From Pyropia haitanensis (Eukaryota > Rhodophyta > Bangiophyceae > Bangiales > Bangiaceae), in NCBI GenBank assembly GCA_008729055.1, contig SDUX01000002.1:1554496-1618495 (forward strand): DNA of 64,000 nt. Direction: 5' to 3'. A program made the position numbers and the translations under genes. Below are positions 42,271 through 54,124 of this stretch, one piece after another (positions within the stretch are counted from its first letter, which is position 1; each line of letters starts with the position of its first letter). The notes under the pieces were generated by a model, which saw nothing but the letters and a program-made list of their open reading frames with translations, ran no database searches and was not told where the DNA came from.

Positions 42271-44341
42271 GACACCAACGTGGTCGGGGGGGAGGGGGGA
42301 TGGAAGGGGGAAAGGTCCGAGGGAGTACACGAACAAAGAAGTGGGGAACGGCCGAGATGCCTTCAGGGAGGGGGTAACGTGACGTGCAGGGGGAGGCAGG
42401 GGATCGGGCCAAGCAAACGGTGAGCGGGGGGCGGCTCGAAGGTGCGAGTGTCGGCGGAGAGGAGAGACCGACGTATACGGAGGAGTGGCCATGTAAGTGC
42501 GACTTTATAATAGACAGTTTACCCAACCGGTAGCATATTTACATAAACAAATGAACCATATACAGGGTACTTAACTTCCGAATCTAAAATCGACAATCAG
42601 GGTAGCACCCACACAACTCCTGAGAAGATTTTCGCTGTCGCCACGCCGTGGCCCGGCCTACCGACGAGCCCGCTGCGCACCGCCAACGCACGGATAACCA
42701 TCCGCTGTGTCAGCCGTTCAACACCTAGGCAGACAGAAAATAGGAGGCTCGTCACGCGTGCTGCGCCGTGCGCTCATGTCTGCTGGCGCGCGCGGGTGTG
42801 CGGCACCGACGAGATCTCTCCGCACGTTGGGCGCCTCTAACCACCGCCCGACAGCTGGCCCGACGCCGGCCTTGGCATGGGTCCCTCCAAAACGACGCGA
42901 GGGCGGTTGCCGTGCGTCGTGGAGAGACACTCATTAGCGACGATGATTGGAGCAGGGGGCCGGCCGAGAAGGGATCCCCTCGCGTCCCGCGGCAGGCTCT
43001 CCGCCCCTTTTTTGTGCCGCACTGTCAAGGCCACGTCCCCCTTCGCCGCCCTGCTGGGCGGTGCTCTCAACGAGCTCGTCGACAGGAATACAGCGGTACA
43101 ATAGGTTGGCTTTCATTCAATGCAGGCGTGATTGAGCGTGCTGTGGGAGGGTGGGACGCAAGGCAGGAGCCCCGCGGCCGGTTCGCTGCCGCTGATGAGG
43201 GCATCGTCGGCCAACCATCCATCCGCAGCCGACCACGAATCTTGGCGCACCAGGAGGTCGTACTGTACGTCCTGTGGGGATACAGTACATACAGCGTTGC
43301 CCCGAGCGCTGGATTCTCGACAGGTGGCCCAGTTGACCACTGTCGGCCGTCCACCGCTTTTCTCCGACACAACGTCCAGTGCAAACACAGCGGGGACGCG
43401 GGCGCGGCGCCTCGAGGCACCCAAACGTCTGACAGTAACAGCCACATTCCCAACGGACCCCTCTGCACGACGCCATCGGCAGGGGCGGCGGAAAGCGGGC
43501 GCAGGGCCCCCGGGGCGAACCCCGCTCGCGTGATCGTCCCGCTGCCCTCTATCCGACATTTCTATTCTTCGCCGTTGAGTCCCCGACGGCGACGCCGCCG
43601 TCGTGGCGGCTGGTCCTCTCGTCGAGTGCCCGCCGTCGCCCGCCCGCCGCGCCGCCGTGGCGCCGCTCCGTCGCGTGCCGTCACCGTCGTAACCGCGCGC
43701 CGCGTCGCTCTACGTAGCCGTCCCCCCCGCTCGCGGCGGCCCGTCCCACCGTCGGCCGTGCTGCCGGCCGCTCGCCGCCGCGTCTACGGCGTCTCCCCCC
43801 GTGACGGGGTGTGGCGGTGCCACGCGTTGCTGGACGACGTCGTCCCGCGTGCCCCTTCTGATCGAGCCTGCCGGGCCGCCCCGCCGCGCGGTTGGGTGGC
43901 GACGCCCTCGACAGCAGCCGTCGTAGGTGACCTGTCCGCCCGCCACGGGCGCCTCGCCGTGGTGGCCACGGCGCGTCGCGGCGGCGACGCCATCATTGGT
44001 GTGCGCAGCGCACGACCACACCCGCCCGCGGCGGCGCGGGCGCACACGCTCGGCCGCCGTCGAGGCACACGCCGACGACGGGGTGGGGGGCGTCGCTGTT
44101 CCAGTGTATCCGTGCCGTTGTCGGTGCGGCGACGCGCCCGCCTCTCGGCCCAGAGTAGTTTGTCGTGGCAAAGACGCGGCCGCTGAGCGTGCCCGGGGCG
44201 ACGCGGCGGCCGCCCTCCTCCCGTCCCGCCCGCCGACCCGCCGAGGCCCGCCCGTGGCCGCCGCTCTCCGTCCCGGCGGCGTCGGCCGCCCTCGCGCCCC
44301 CGCCGCGGACCCGCGGGCGCCGCCGGCGTCTCGCCGCCGGC
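42271..44341. other. Intergenic between QCR9 and the Pro-rich surface protein gene
   Basis: Divergent neighbours, so promoters at both ends. An AT-rich patch at 42500-42600 sits about 230 bp upstream of the QCR9 ATG. Open frames on both strands from 43550 onward are Arg/Ala/Pro-rich, with no recognised domain. Confidence 0.4.
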
Positions 44342-44945
44342 ATGGGCGCCATGGCCCCGCCGCACCATCGGCGGCGGTGGCGGCCGAGCCGACGCGCCGC
44401 GGTGCTCGCCGCGGCGGTGGCCCTAGGCGCCGCGGCGCTGCTGTCGGGCTGCGGTGGGGCGCCGGTCGGCGGCGGGGCCGCCCCGCTGTCGGTCCGCCAA
44501 GGTACGTTTTGGCACTCGCCGTTTTTTTTCTCCTCTCCTCTGAGCCGATGGTTTGCTGGTGCGTCTGCACGCGCGGGGGTGGCGCGACGCTATCGTCGTC
44601 GGCGCGGCGGCGCGTGCACGCCGGGGGGGGGGCGGCCGCGCACCCCGACGCGGTGGCGAGCGCCGTCGCGCGCGCGCCGCCCGTGCCTGGGCGCGCCGTC
44701 GGTGGGTGGGGTCGCGATAGGCAAGCCGGCTGACGGGCTCCATCCGCCGCCGCGTGCCCCATCGCCGGATGTAGCATCGCCCTCCCCCGTGGGTACCCCC
44801 GCCCAACCGTCGGGCGCGCCGCCGCCCTCGGCGTCCCCGCCGGGTGGCACGACCCCGCCGGTGTCCCAACCGACGGCGTCGCCGACGCCATCGCCTGTGC
44901 TGACGCCCGCGGTGCCGTCGGCATCGCCGTCGCCGTCGCCGTCGC

Positions 44946-44986
<41 letters not shown>

Positions 44987-46700
44987 TCGACCCCGCCGGT
45001 CAACTTGCCATCCCCGACGCCCTCACCCACGCTGTCGCCGACGCCGTCCCCTGCGCCGACCCCGTCGACGCCGTCGCCGACGGCCTCCCCTGCCGCGCCG
45101 TCGCCCGGCCCGTCGCCGCCGGCTCCGCCATCGCTTACCCCACTGGCAACGCTAACACCATCCCCCTCCCCGTTAGAGACGCCTACGCCTGTGGTGACGC
45201 CCCAACCTCCGACTCCCTCCCCCACCCCTTCCCCCTCCCCCACACCGTCCCCCTCCCCCACACCATCCCCTTCTCCTACTCCGTCGCCTACGCCTTCCTC
45301 GACGCCTTCCGCGACAGCAACCCCTTCGGCGACGCCGACTGTGACCCCATCTGCGACGCCTTCTGCCTCCCCTTCGCCGTCCCCGTCCGCCACAGATTCG
45401 CCAGCGCCGACGACACCTGTACCCACACCAACGTTACCCGATCCCACGCCGACAGCCGCACCCTCTGAGCCACGTACGTGCTGCACCTGCTTCGTTCTTG
45501 TTGTCCTAGAGCTGAGTTCGATGGTGGCCGTGATTCTCCGCTATCTCCAGACCCCAGATGACTAACTTTTCTTTGTCGGGCATCCCTTGTGTTTTGTTGA
45601 GTCGCCAAGCTTCTTTCCTTTTCTTCTGCCTCTGATTGCCCGTCTCTGGGGTGTCTGCAGAGAACGAGACGCCTGAGCCCCCAGCAGTGACGCCGTCGTC
45701 TTCCCCACCCACGCCCACGCCCGCGCCCACGCCCGCGCCCACCCCCATCGATACGCCAACGCCGACGCCTACGGCGGTGCCGCCCACCATTGCGCCGCCA
45801 ACCCCCACCGCCGCGCCAACGCCGTCTACGACACCGCCGTCGCCGCAGCCGACGCCGCCGCCACCGCCTTCGCCGACGCCCGTCGGCACGCCGACAGCGT
45901 CCGCGACGCCTGTGCCGACGCCGCCGCCCGTTGCGTCGCCGCCCCCGTCGCCGACGGTCACGCCCACCCCGACGCCAACCCCCACGCCGACCGCGACCGC
46001 CCGTGCCAGCGGCGCCCCCGCCGGCAGCGGCGCGGGCGGCAGCACCCCCGCACCGTCCGCGCCCGACGAGTCTGGCGGCCTCAGCCGCGGGGCCATCATC
46101 GGCCTCGCCACCGGCGGCGGCGTGCTCTTTGCCGCGGGCGTCATTGTCGCGCTGGTGGTGACGCTCGCCGCGAGCAACCGCCGCCGCGGCCTGTACGACG
46201 CGCCCGCGGGTGGGGAGGGCGGCGGCGGCGGCGGCAGCGGCGGCAGCGGCGGCACCGCCGGCGGGGGGGCCTCGTCGGTGGACACAGCGTGGCACGCGGG
46301 GTCGGGCGCGATTTCCGCGGCCGACGCGGGCGCGGGCGCCGGCTGGGCGCCGCCCCGGCCGCCCGCGACGGTGCCCGTCGCGTTCCCCGCGCCCGCCGCG
46401 CCCGCCGCGGCGGCCGCGTCGGCGCCGGCGGCGGCGGCGGGCTTAGTAGGTGGCGCGGCGGTGGGCGCCGCGACCGCCGCGGCGCTCGCGGCGCCCGCCG
46501 GCACGGTCATCCGGCCGCCAGCGGTGGTGCCGCCGCCGGGGATGACGCACGTCACGTCGGCGGCGGGCGAGTCGCTTGCGGCGTCGTCGTCCGACTCGGA
46601 CGACGACGACGCGGCGGGCGCCGATGATGTCATCACCGCCCCGCTGAGCACCACCCTGCAGCCGTGGTATGGGGACGGGGAGGGGAGTGACCAAGACTAA
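44342..46700 (+). CDS. Pro-rich (hydroxyproline-rich-glycoprotein-like) surface protein, three exons
   Basis: Exons 44342..44501, 44775..45473 and 45661..46700 join in frame (donors GTACGTTTT and GTACGTGCT, acceptors GATGTAG and TCTGCAG) to 632 residues. Exon 1 is a signal peptide: basic [19 protein letters not shown], then [17 protein letters not shown]. Exon 2 and the first third of exon 3 are SP, TP and PSP repeats, the glycosylation-prone pattern of extensins and pherophorins. Then comes [18 protein letters not shown], a hydrophobic helix ([16 protein letters not shown]) and a stop-transfer NRRR. A cytoplasmic tail of about 190 residues is Gly/Ala-rich and ends in an acidic Ser/Asp cluster and [11 protein letters not shown]. 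So it is a type I wall-membrane linker. Both splice phases close exactly, which supports the model. Function beyond wall attachment is unknown. Confidence 0.75.
44922..44993 (+). repeat. (CCGTCG)n hexamer repeat coding Ser-Pro
   Basis: About eleven CCGTCG units, with one TCG variation, in exon 2 of the Pro-rich protein. The array encodes alternating Pro and Ser. Confidence 0.85.
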
Positions 46701-48266
46701 AGGAAGGCAACCGGACGGCCGCCGGAGCTGCTCGCCTAGGCCGGGACGGCGCTGAAGGTTATTTTTTTCTGGATTCACCGGGCAGTCGCGCACGGCACTC
46801 ATGGGCGTCTGGTTTGTCGTGTACACCCGTATGCCATGCAGAGAGGCGGGACCGATGGGTCCGAGGCGTACCCCGCTCGCATCGTCCGCGGCACACGAGC
46901 GCGCTGCCCGCTTGCATTCTGACTACCCTCACGAGTCTCTGTGCGTGTGTTTGATGGTGGTCGTGTAAATCTCAAGACGCCGACGATAGTCTTCTTTGAA
47001 GGGAGAGACAGACACTTCACATCAGCTCCCGTTGCCTTGCCACTGAATGGTGCGCCACCACGTGTATGTCCAGACACATCCCATACGTTCAGCAGTCCCG
47101 GCGGTCGACGTCAAAAGAGAAACGGGCGAGCAATGCCGAAGTGCATGACAGGGGCTATCCTACCCATCCAGCCTGTTGCGCGCGATAGGGGCCACGCCCA
47201 CGCGCGCGGGCACCGCTCGTGGACAGGCCACCCGACCGGCTGCGGCGCGGCGGACGGCCTAACCGCCCGTCCGCGGCGGGGCCAGAGAGGGCACGCACGG
47301 CTCACCGAGCCGCCTGTGCACGGCCACAGCGGCAACGGTGTCGGGAGACACCCCGCGCCCCCACCCACACCACACAGCACGGACTGCACGGCTAGGCTGG
47401 AAACACTTGGTCGGTCGCAGGCGTCAGCCACTTCATGGCACCTGCCCATCGGTCTCGTGGGACGCACCATGCGTGCGCTCGAGAGGCAACCCACCTCTCC
47501 CCCTCCTCCCCCCCCAAAAAAACACGACAAGGTCTGTACAATAACATCACTACCGCTCTCGGAAAACAAGAGGACACACCCCGACGGGCATACGCCACCG
47601 TGGGAAAGAGCAACCCAAAACATGGAACAAAGTCGCCTCCTCGGCACCCAACAAGGCTGTTGCACGATAAAAAAAAAAGCAAAACACAAAAAGCCCGAGT
47701 GTCTGGCAGAGAGCGCCACCACTGCCCCACCCCCCGGACAGAATGGACCACGCCGAGCGACAAAAAAAGGCGACAGTGAGCAGAGGGGGGGACACGCCCA
47801 TGGTCTGCAGTGGCCACCACCTACCGCAAGAACCAGGACGAGGGCCTCCCTCGTAGATAGAGGTGGTGAAGGTGCACCTCCACGCACACATACGTACCAA
47901 AACATCAGGAGGTCGGGCGTGGCGCCGACCGTCACCGCTGGGACCAACGACGGCAACAGAATGCAGTGCCGCCACGACCTCCCCACCACAGCCGCCGTCC
48001 TAGTCCATCACCGGCTCATCGACCGGTTGTGCCAGTGGCGGGAACGCCCGCCGCCCTGCATGGGACGGACCGTACCCACCTTGCCGCCCGCCACATCCAC
48101 CAACAGCAGGCCTTCGCCACTGTACACAATCTCAACTGCAGCCGCCTACCATCACGCCAACAATAGACAGCACGACGGGGACGCCACCAGCACGACGCTT
48201 CCAACGCCCAACGGAAGGCGAGATGGGACAGCCCCGTCCGTACCCCCCTGACCCCGAGTGCCGTGC
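46701..48266. other. Intergenic between convergent genes
   Basis: 3' flanks of the Pro-rich protein gene and of the WBP2-like gene. Short A runs at 47514-47523 and 47668-47680. A minus-strand frame of 292 codons has no domain and falls at chance expectation for the composition. No supported gene. Confidence 0.4.
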
Positions 48267-48973
48267 TCAGCCGCGGTGGCGGAGGCCGCCCGCCGACGCG
48301 TGCCCCCCCCCCCCCACCAGCGGAGGCATGGAGCCCCGGCCCTCCGCCCCCGCGCCCTCCACCACCGGCTGGGTCAGGTAGAGGCGCGACGGGTCCGACG
48401 GGTCCACCGCCGCGACCGCGCCCTGCAGGTTGCCCGCGCCCCATTCGTTGGCCCACGCGTCGGGGGCGCCACCCTCGGGGTACACCGCCCCAACGCCACC
48501 GCCACCGCCGCCCCCCCCGCATAGTCCCCGGCCGCAGCAGCCGCGGACGCGGCGTGGCGAGCCGCGCCGAGACAGCGATTAAAGAGGGGAAGGAAGACCC
48601 CAATGCCCCCGTTCTTGAACACAATCTTGAAGTTGAGCTCCCCAGAAAAGGGCATGCCCTCATAGTAGGCACACGCCGCCGTCAGGTTGTTGCAAGAAAA
48701 GATGGGCTGGTGCAGGTGCTCGCGCGTCATGCCCCGGAAGGGGAGCTCCAGGGACTCGTAGCCCGCCTTGGCTGCATCTTCGGGCAAAAAAACGAGGCGC
48801 TGAGTGGTCATGAATAGAACCCCCTTGACGGGGTGCGCGCGCCGGTGGGCGTCGTCTGTGTAGCCCAGCTCCATGGCGGTCCGCGATAGGATGTACACCT
48901 CCCCGGTGAAGGGGGAGGGGATGCGTCCACCGGGAGCGTCAGGGGCCTGCAGTAGAGGAATGTTGAGGGCCAT
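48267..48973 (-). CDS. WBP2-like GRAM-domain protein, frame-broken
   Basis: The first frame from Met 48973 gives a GRAM-type domain like that of WW-domain-binding protein 2. It reads VKGVLFMTTQRLVFLPED, then SLELPFRGMTREHLHQPIFS, YYEGMPFSGELNFKIVFKNG and GIGVFLPLFNRCL, in the WBP2 order (KGTxFLTxxRxIF, then LPFxxM, then QPxFGxN, then Phe-Lys-hydrophobic-Gly-Gly). After the C8 run at 48511-48518 the frame becomes Arg/Pro shadow. The alternative frame instead reads VGAVYPEGGAPDAWANEWG, then DPSDPSRLYLTQPV, to a stop at 48267. The natural tail is therefore in the second frame and one run-length error would join them. WBP2 proteins act as adaptors and coactivators through Pro-rich tails. The animal-type PPxY motif is not seen. 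Confidence 0.7.
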
Positions 48974-51366
48974 GACAAAGGCGTGGTGTGTGGAGGAGAA
49001 GGGGAGAAGGGACAAAGCGTGCAGAAGAGGCGAAGCGTGCAATAACAGTCGTAGGATGAGCTGTGCAACGCGTCCGGGCGCAGGGAGAGTGCGCATCGGC
49101 CGTGTGGCGTGTGTGCAGACGCGACAGGGCTCGCGATGCGCTCTTGGTGAGAAACGGCGTTCCGGTCAGGCTAGTTCAGGGCCATGCGATCTACTTGATG
49201 AGCCAAATCTATTTCCTCCAGACGACAAGAATTAGGAACGTGCCGTTGTACAATTGATGTACAACAGCATTGTCGCACCAACGGAGCAATGTACAACAAA
49301 TATTAATTAGACTTGGCCGTGGACTGATGGACGAGGTGCACATCCAGTCTGCAGTCGCGGGGTCTATCACAAAGACAGCCCCAGCGGAGGACAAGCACGA
49401 TGACCACACACACGACTCTTCAACAGCGACAGTCGTGGGTGGAACGCCGCCTGCAACATCTGTATGCAACGCTGGTGGTCTAGAGGCGACGGGGGTCGAC
49501 TGGTCCAGGAGGCGGGCTCGACCGTGCAATCCGACAGAGGAACATCCACAGCGGATGCCACAGAGACGCTCTCTAGTAACCGTCTCATGCCCCTCAAGTC
49601 ATTTCGCCTTTCCACCCGCTCCCATCAGCTGTTGTGGCAGGGGTTGGGGAACGCGTTGTACTGTTCTGCTTACATCTCAAGCCTTCCCCAGAGCGCCTTA
49701 TCCTCTGGAATCTCCCTCAACCTCGTGGCCGTCTAGCCAGCGCTGGAAAGGGAACTCCAAGCACTACGCTCGTTGTTGCACCTTGGCGCCGAGTCTGACA
49801 CACTGCCGCGACCATGATAGAGCGGCACCGCGGTGGTGGTGGAGCGCTACACCAAAGGGGTGGCCCCTCAGAATGCGGCTAACCGCTTTGCCTCGTTCAG
49901 CAGCGTGCCGTCATTCCCGCGCCGTCTACAAGAGGGGCATAAACACAGACCAGAGACGGCAAGGGTGGTGAGCGTCTGGTGTTAAACCTGCACGACGGAA
50001 GGCGTACTCCCCAAAAACGTCTGTTCAGCACTTGGGACTGCAGTTCATTGGTCCAGCTGCAGACGGCAATAGTCCGCCGCGACGGTGACAGTGACAGCTG
50101 CCTGCGTGTCGCCAGCAGCAGCAGCAAGGTCGTCTCGTCTCATCCGTCGAACGCACGCTCATTGCCAGAAAGGTGGAAGCATTCTGGGATCATCGGTGAG
50201 CCGTGGGTGGGGAAGCGTTGTCGGGCTGTTGAGAACTGGCACTTAGTGAGGGACGCGATGGTCGTGGCACAGCGAAGACGCGGGCGGTCCGTCCACAGTA
50301 GCGAGCGCTCTCTGCGTCTCAGAAAATTCAGAACACTTATATACAAATTAAGTGTGCGTGTGCGGCATCAATTTCTGTCCCGCATCACGCAGTCTGGTGC
50401 TGTCTGTTCTGCCAGCGTGTGGATCTTTCCGGGCTGAACGGATCAGCACGTGTCTGTCCAAGAGCCGACCTCCCTTGTTGGACGCGCGATCACTGCGCTC
50501 GCCCGAGGCAGCCCGCCCTGCTTGCTATAGGCTACGACCCCGCGGGGTCGACCCGCCGCCGCCGGCACCTCGGGCGGGGCGTCTGTCAGGCCGGTCCAGT
50601 GGCTATCTTGCTGTCCTGTCTTCTCCGCAGCGGCCCAACCCGTTGGCCCGACGCTGTGCTGGCGGGGGGGTGCCCGCACCCACCGCTTCCTTTCAGGCGA
50701 GGCCGCTTCTGTGCCGTGTCGCGCTCCGCTGGTCGTTGGCCTCCTCCCGGGTTGTGCACTCTTGAGTGTTGGGTCCGTTTCGTGTCGAGGAGGGTCTTTT
50801 TCTACGTTCCCCGCGTGCGTCCACTCAACTTCCAGGGGCGGTGGCGAAGGGTGTGCCGTGTCGCAAACTGTTGGTGGCGTGCGCTGGCACCAAACCACAC
50901 ACGCCTCGTCGTCGGAATAGCGGGTGGCTGGGGTGACTCGTGGCGTATTCGTCTGTGCCTGCGGCTCGCCACGCGAAATCTGGCGTGGGGGGCGCGTGGG
51001 CTGGCCTGCGGGGGGGCACCTTTGCAAGGGTCGTCTCGGGACGATGTGTCGCGGGCCGGTGTGTTGAGGTTTGGTCCTTTCAAAAGGAGGGTTGTGCGCG
51101 CGACGGCGACACCGCGAGACCTCAGCGCGCTCTGCGGAGGTGCCAGATTGCGCGGCGCGGCAGTGGCATCCGCGCGGTAGGTACGTCGGTCGTGGCCGAC
51201 AAGGTTCCGCCGCGTGGCTCCGTCCTTTTGAGCCGTGCCGAGTCGACGCACCACCAACAGTGCCTCATCACCCAGGGCGTCGTGAGGGTGCCACAGCTCC
51301 ACCGTCGCCCCTCTCGTATCGCGTCGCTTGCGGCTTGACGCGACGAGCTCCCCTCGTGAGGTTGCG
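48974..51366. other. Intergenic between divergent WBP2-like and ALDH copy B genes
   Basis: 2.4 kb of near-average composition, AT-richer at 49160-49330 and at 50330-50360. It must contain both promoters. Open frames of up to 250 codons have no recognised domain, and I call no gene. Confidence 0.4.
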
Positions 51367-53173
51367 ATGGCCGCAGGGCAGATGGACTGTGTTAACCCCG
51401 CCACGGGGGAGACCTACGCCACCGTGCAGCTGACGCCGCCCGCCGCGGTGCCCGGCATCCGCGCGGCGGCGGCGGAGGCGCAAGCCGCCTGGGCGGCGCG
51501 CCCCGTCAAGGACCGCGTGGCCGTCGTGTCGACCTTTCTGGATGGCTTTGTGGACCGCGGCGAGGCTGTTGCGGCGGAGATCTCGGCGGCGGCGGGCAAG
51601 CCCGCGTACGCCGCCATGGACGAGGTCATCCTTCTGGCTGCCGCCGGCCGCGCGTTCGCGGCCGGCGCGCCCGAGTGGCTGGCTGACGATACGTCCCGCT
51701 CCTGTGCGCTGATGGGGGAACGCACGGCCGTCGTTCGGCGGGTGCCGTTGGGGGTGGTGGCGATGATCACGCCCTACAATTTCCCGCTGCTGCTCGCCCT
51801 GTCCAACACGCTCGCGGCGGTCCTCGCTGGCAATGCGGTGATGCTCAAGGTGTCCGAGGCGGTCCCCGGGATTGGAAAAATGATTTCCGAGCTGTTTGCT
51901 GAGCTGGCCGACGGCGAGCTCGCGCCGCTGGTGCACGTCCTGCACGGTGGCGGAGACATTGGGGCGGCCATGGTCGATGCCGCCGTCGGCAAGCCCGACC
52001 ACGTGCTGTTCATTGGCAGCGGCGCCGTCGGGCGCAAGGTGGCAATGGCCGCAGCCGCCGGTGGTGTAGGGTGCACCCTAGAACTCGGCGGGAAGGACAG
52101 CGCAGTCGTGTGCGCTGACGCCGACGTTCCAGCTGCTGTCGAGGCCATTGCTTTCGGTGCTCTGTACAATTCCGGGCAGTGTTGCATTGGTGTGGAGCGC
52201 GCCTACGTTGTGGACAGCGTGTACGATGAGTTTGTGGCGGCGATGGTCAAGCATGTCAAGGAAAAGGTATGGCCTCAACCTTTCCCTTTGCTGTCTCGCT
52301 CTCATTTTTTTGTGTGTTCCCGAGTGTCTGTCTCCCCGATCCTTCACTTTCCACCGATGGCGTCTACTGTGTCTTTGGGGCACGTCGTCGTTCTTACGCT
52401 GTTAATTTCTCCTTGTTTCTTCATTTGTTTGATTCCGCCTTGTGTGCCTTGGCTGTGTTCGTGTTGCACATATGTAGGTTTCTTACGGCTACACCCCCGC
52501 GCCGGGAACTGCTAGTGGTGATGGCAACACAGACGGCGACAAGAAGGACGTGACGTACGGGTGTGCCATCGTTCCGTCGCAACTGGAAACGGTCCAGGCG
52601 CACGTGGACGCGGCGGTCGCAGCCGGGGCAAAGGTCCTCACTGGTGGCCAGACAGACGGCAAGTGCTACCCGCCGACTGTGCTCACGCTGCCCGATGGAC
52701 CGGGCGCTGAGGCTGGCTCGGGCGATGGTGCGGCGACAGGGACCACCACGAGTGCCAAGACGCCGCTCATGGACACGGAAACTTTTGGCCCCGTACTGCC
52801 CATTGTGCGTGTGCCCACGGCTGAGGCGGGTATCGCAGCTGCCAACGCGACCGAGTTCGGCCTCGGCGGCTATGTTTTTTCGCGTGACACCCAGCCGGGT
52901 GGGACGGGCGACCGGCTCGCCAGGCAAATGGTGACCGGCGGCGTGGTTGTCAACGACACCCTGCAGCAGTTTCTTCACTCTGGGCTGCCGTTTGGGGGCC
53001 GTCGCAGCTCTGGCACTGGTCGTACCGGCGGCAAAGAGGGTCTCCTCGGATTCACTGCCTGCCAAACCATCGTCATGTGTGACCCTGCGGGGGCTCCAGA
53101 CTGGCAAAACCGCTTCTCCTACTCCGCCAAGCTGGGCGCCCTCAAGTCGTTGTACGGTCGTGCCCAGGGCTGA
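51367..53173 (+). CDS. ALDH22A1-like aldehyde dehydrogenase, copy B (two exons)
   Basis: Exons 51367..52266 and 52478..53173 join across a 211-bp intron (donor GTATGG, acceptor ATATGTAG, phase 0) to 531 residues. It is a close paralogue of the minus-strand gene at 32178-34021: same start region (CVNPATGETYATVQ), same intron position and phase, and the second exon starts VSYGYTPAPG in both. Catalytic parts are complete: MITPYNFPLLLA, Glu near 239 in TLELGGKDSAVV, and Cys near 273 in YNSGQCCIGVER, with TFGPVLPIVR and GLPFGGRRSSGTGRTGG. Unlike copy A it keeps Lys in ELGGK. No transit peptide is seen; the protein begins MAAGQMD, so it is probably cytosolic. Substrate is unknown; nearest remembered relative is plant ALDH22A1. 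Confidence 0.88.
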
Positions 53174-54124
53174 GAGGGTTGCCCTTGCTTCTTTCTGGGC
53201 AGCGTTGCTGCACTGGCTGCTGTAGGCTGCGTTTTGTGCTCGCGTTCTCGTTTTGCGGCCCTCTTGGACGACGTGGAGTGGACTCGCTGGTGCGTTGGGT
53301 AGATCTAGTCTCCGTGTCTTGCTCTGCACTCATTCCTCGTGGCCGAGTGCACGTGACGCCCACACCTCACCACGGTGATGGGCAACCACCACACTCGATG
53401 CCTTTTGGCTGGCTGGTTCTCTCGTGCGGTGCGCTGATGAACTCTTTCCACTCGGCGGGCCCGCCGGGTGCAGCGCCCAACCGCAGCCCCCAGCCCCCCT
53501 CTCAACCGTGCGGCGTTGTGAGTCCTCACCGCCACCGCTTGTCGTGACGCCTGTGTCCGCACGCTGGGGCAAGGGCATCCCCACCCCCGTCAAGCCCCCA
53601 CAGGCTGCTTGCAGTTGCGCCACGAGCGCAACGGCAGAGCAAACAATCCGGGTTGCGTGAGGTGCGACGCGGGACGTGGCCGGCTGTTGCCGACTCGCAC
53701 GCTACGGGGGGCGGCGGCGGGGTGGCTCGCCGCCGGCGGGTCTGCTGCGGCAGCCTCCCCTCTCTTCCACAAGCCTTCGAACCCACACCGAGAGGTCAGC
53801 ACCACTTTCCCTCCGCTCCCCCTGCCGTAAACAAAAGGGCGGACGGCGGGGGCGGAAGAAAAGCACAGTCAGAGCCTGACGAAAAGAACGTCATCACACC
53901 CAGAGATGCTAAAATTCAAGGTCAAGGGGCAGTGGGCTTTCGCCTCCCCTGCCAGACCCCCACAGTGGATACGTACCCCCACGGCCAGAACAGAGTTGAC
54001 GCGCCGCACGCCACGACCCTGTGACACGTGCGCTGGCTACCATCGAGCACCGCCCTGGGGTTCACCCCGCCGCTGGAGGAGCCAGCCTGATGCCCTCAGC
54101 CAGCATGCCTACCCGACGCGAGGG
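53174..54124. other. Intergenic between convergent genes
   Basis: 3' flanks of ALDH copy B and of the secreted protein gene at 54125. No supported gene; composition is less extreme than in the coding parts. Confidence 0.4.

Noticed and set aside
47111..47989. 292-codon minus-strand frame with Trp and Cys
   Set aside because: No domain and no signal peptide. It lies between two 3' ends, where a gene would need its own promoter, and no splice-supported partner was found.
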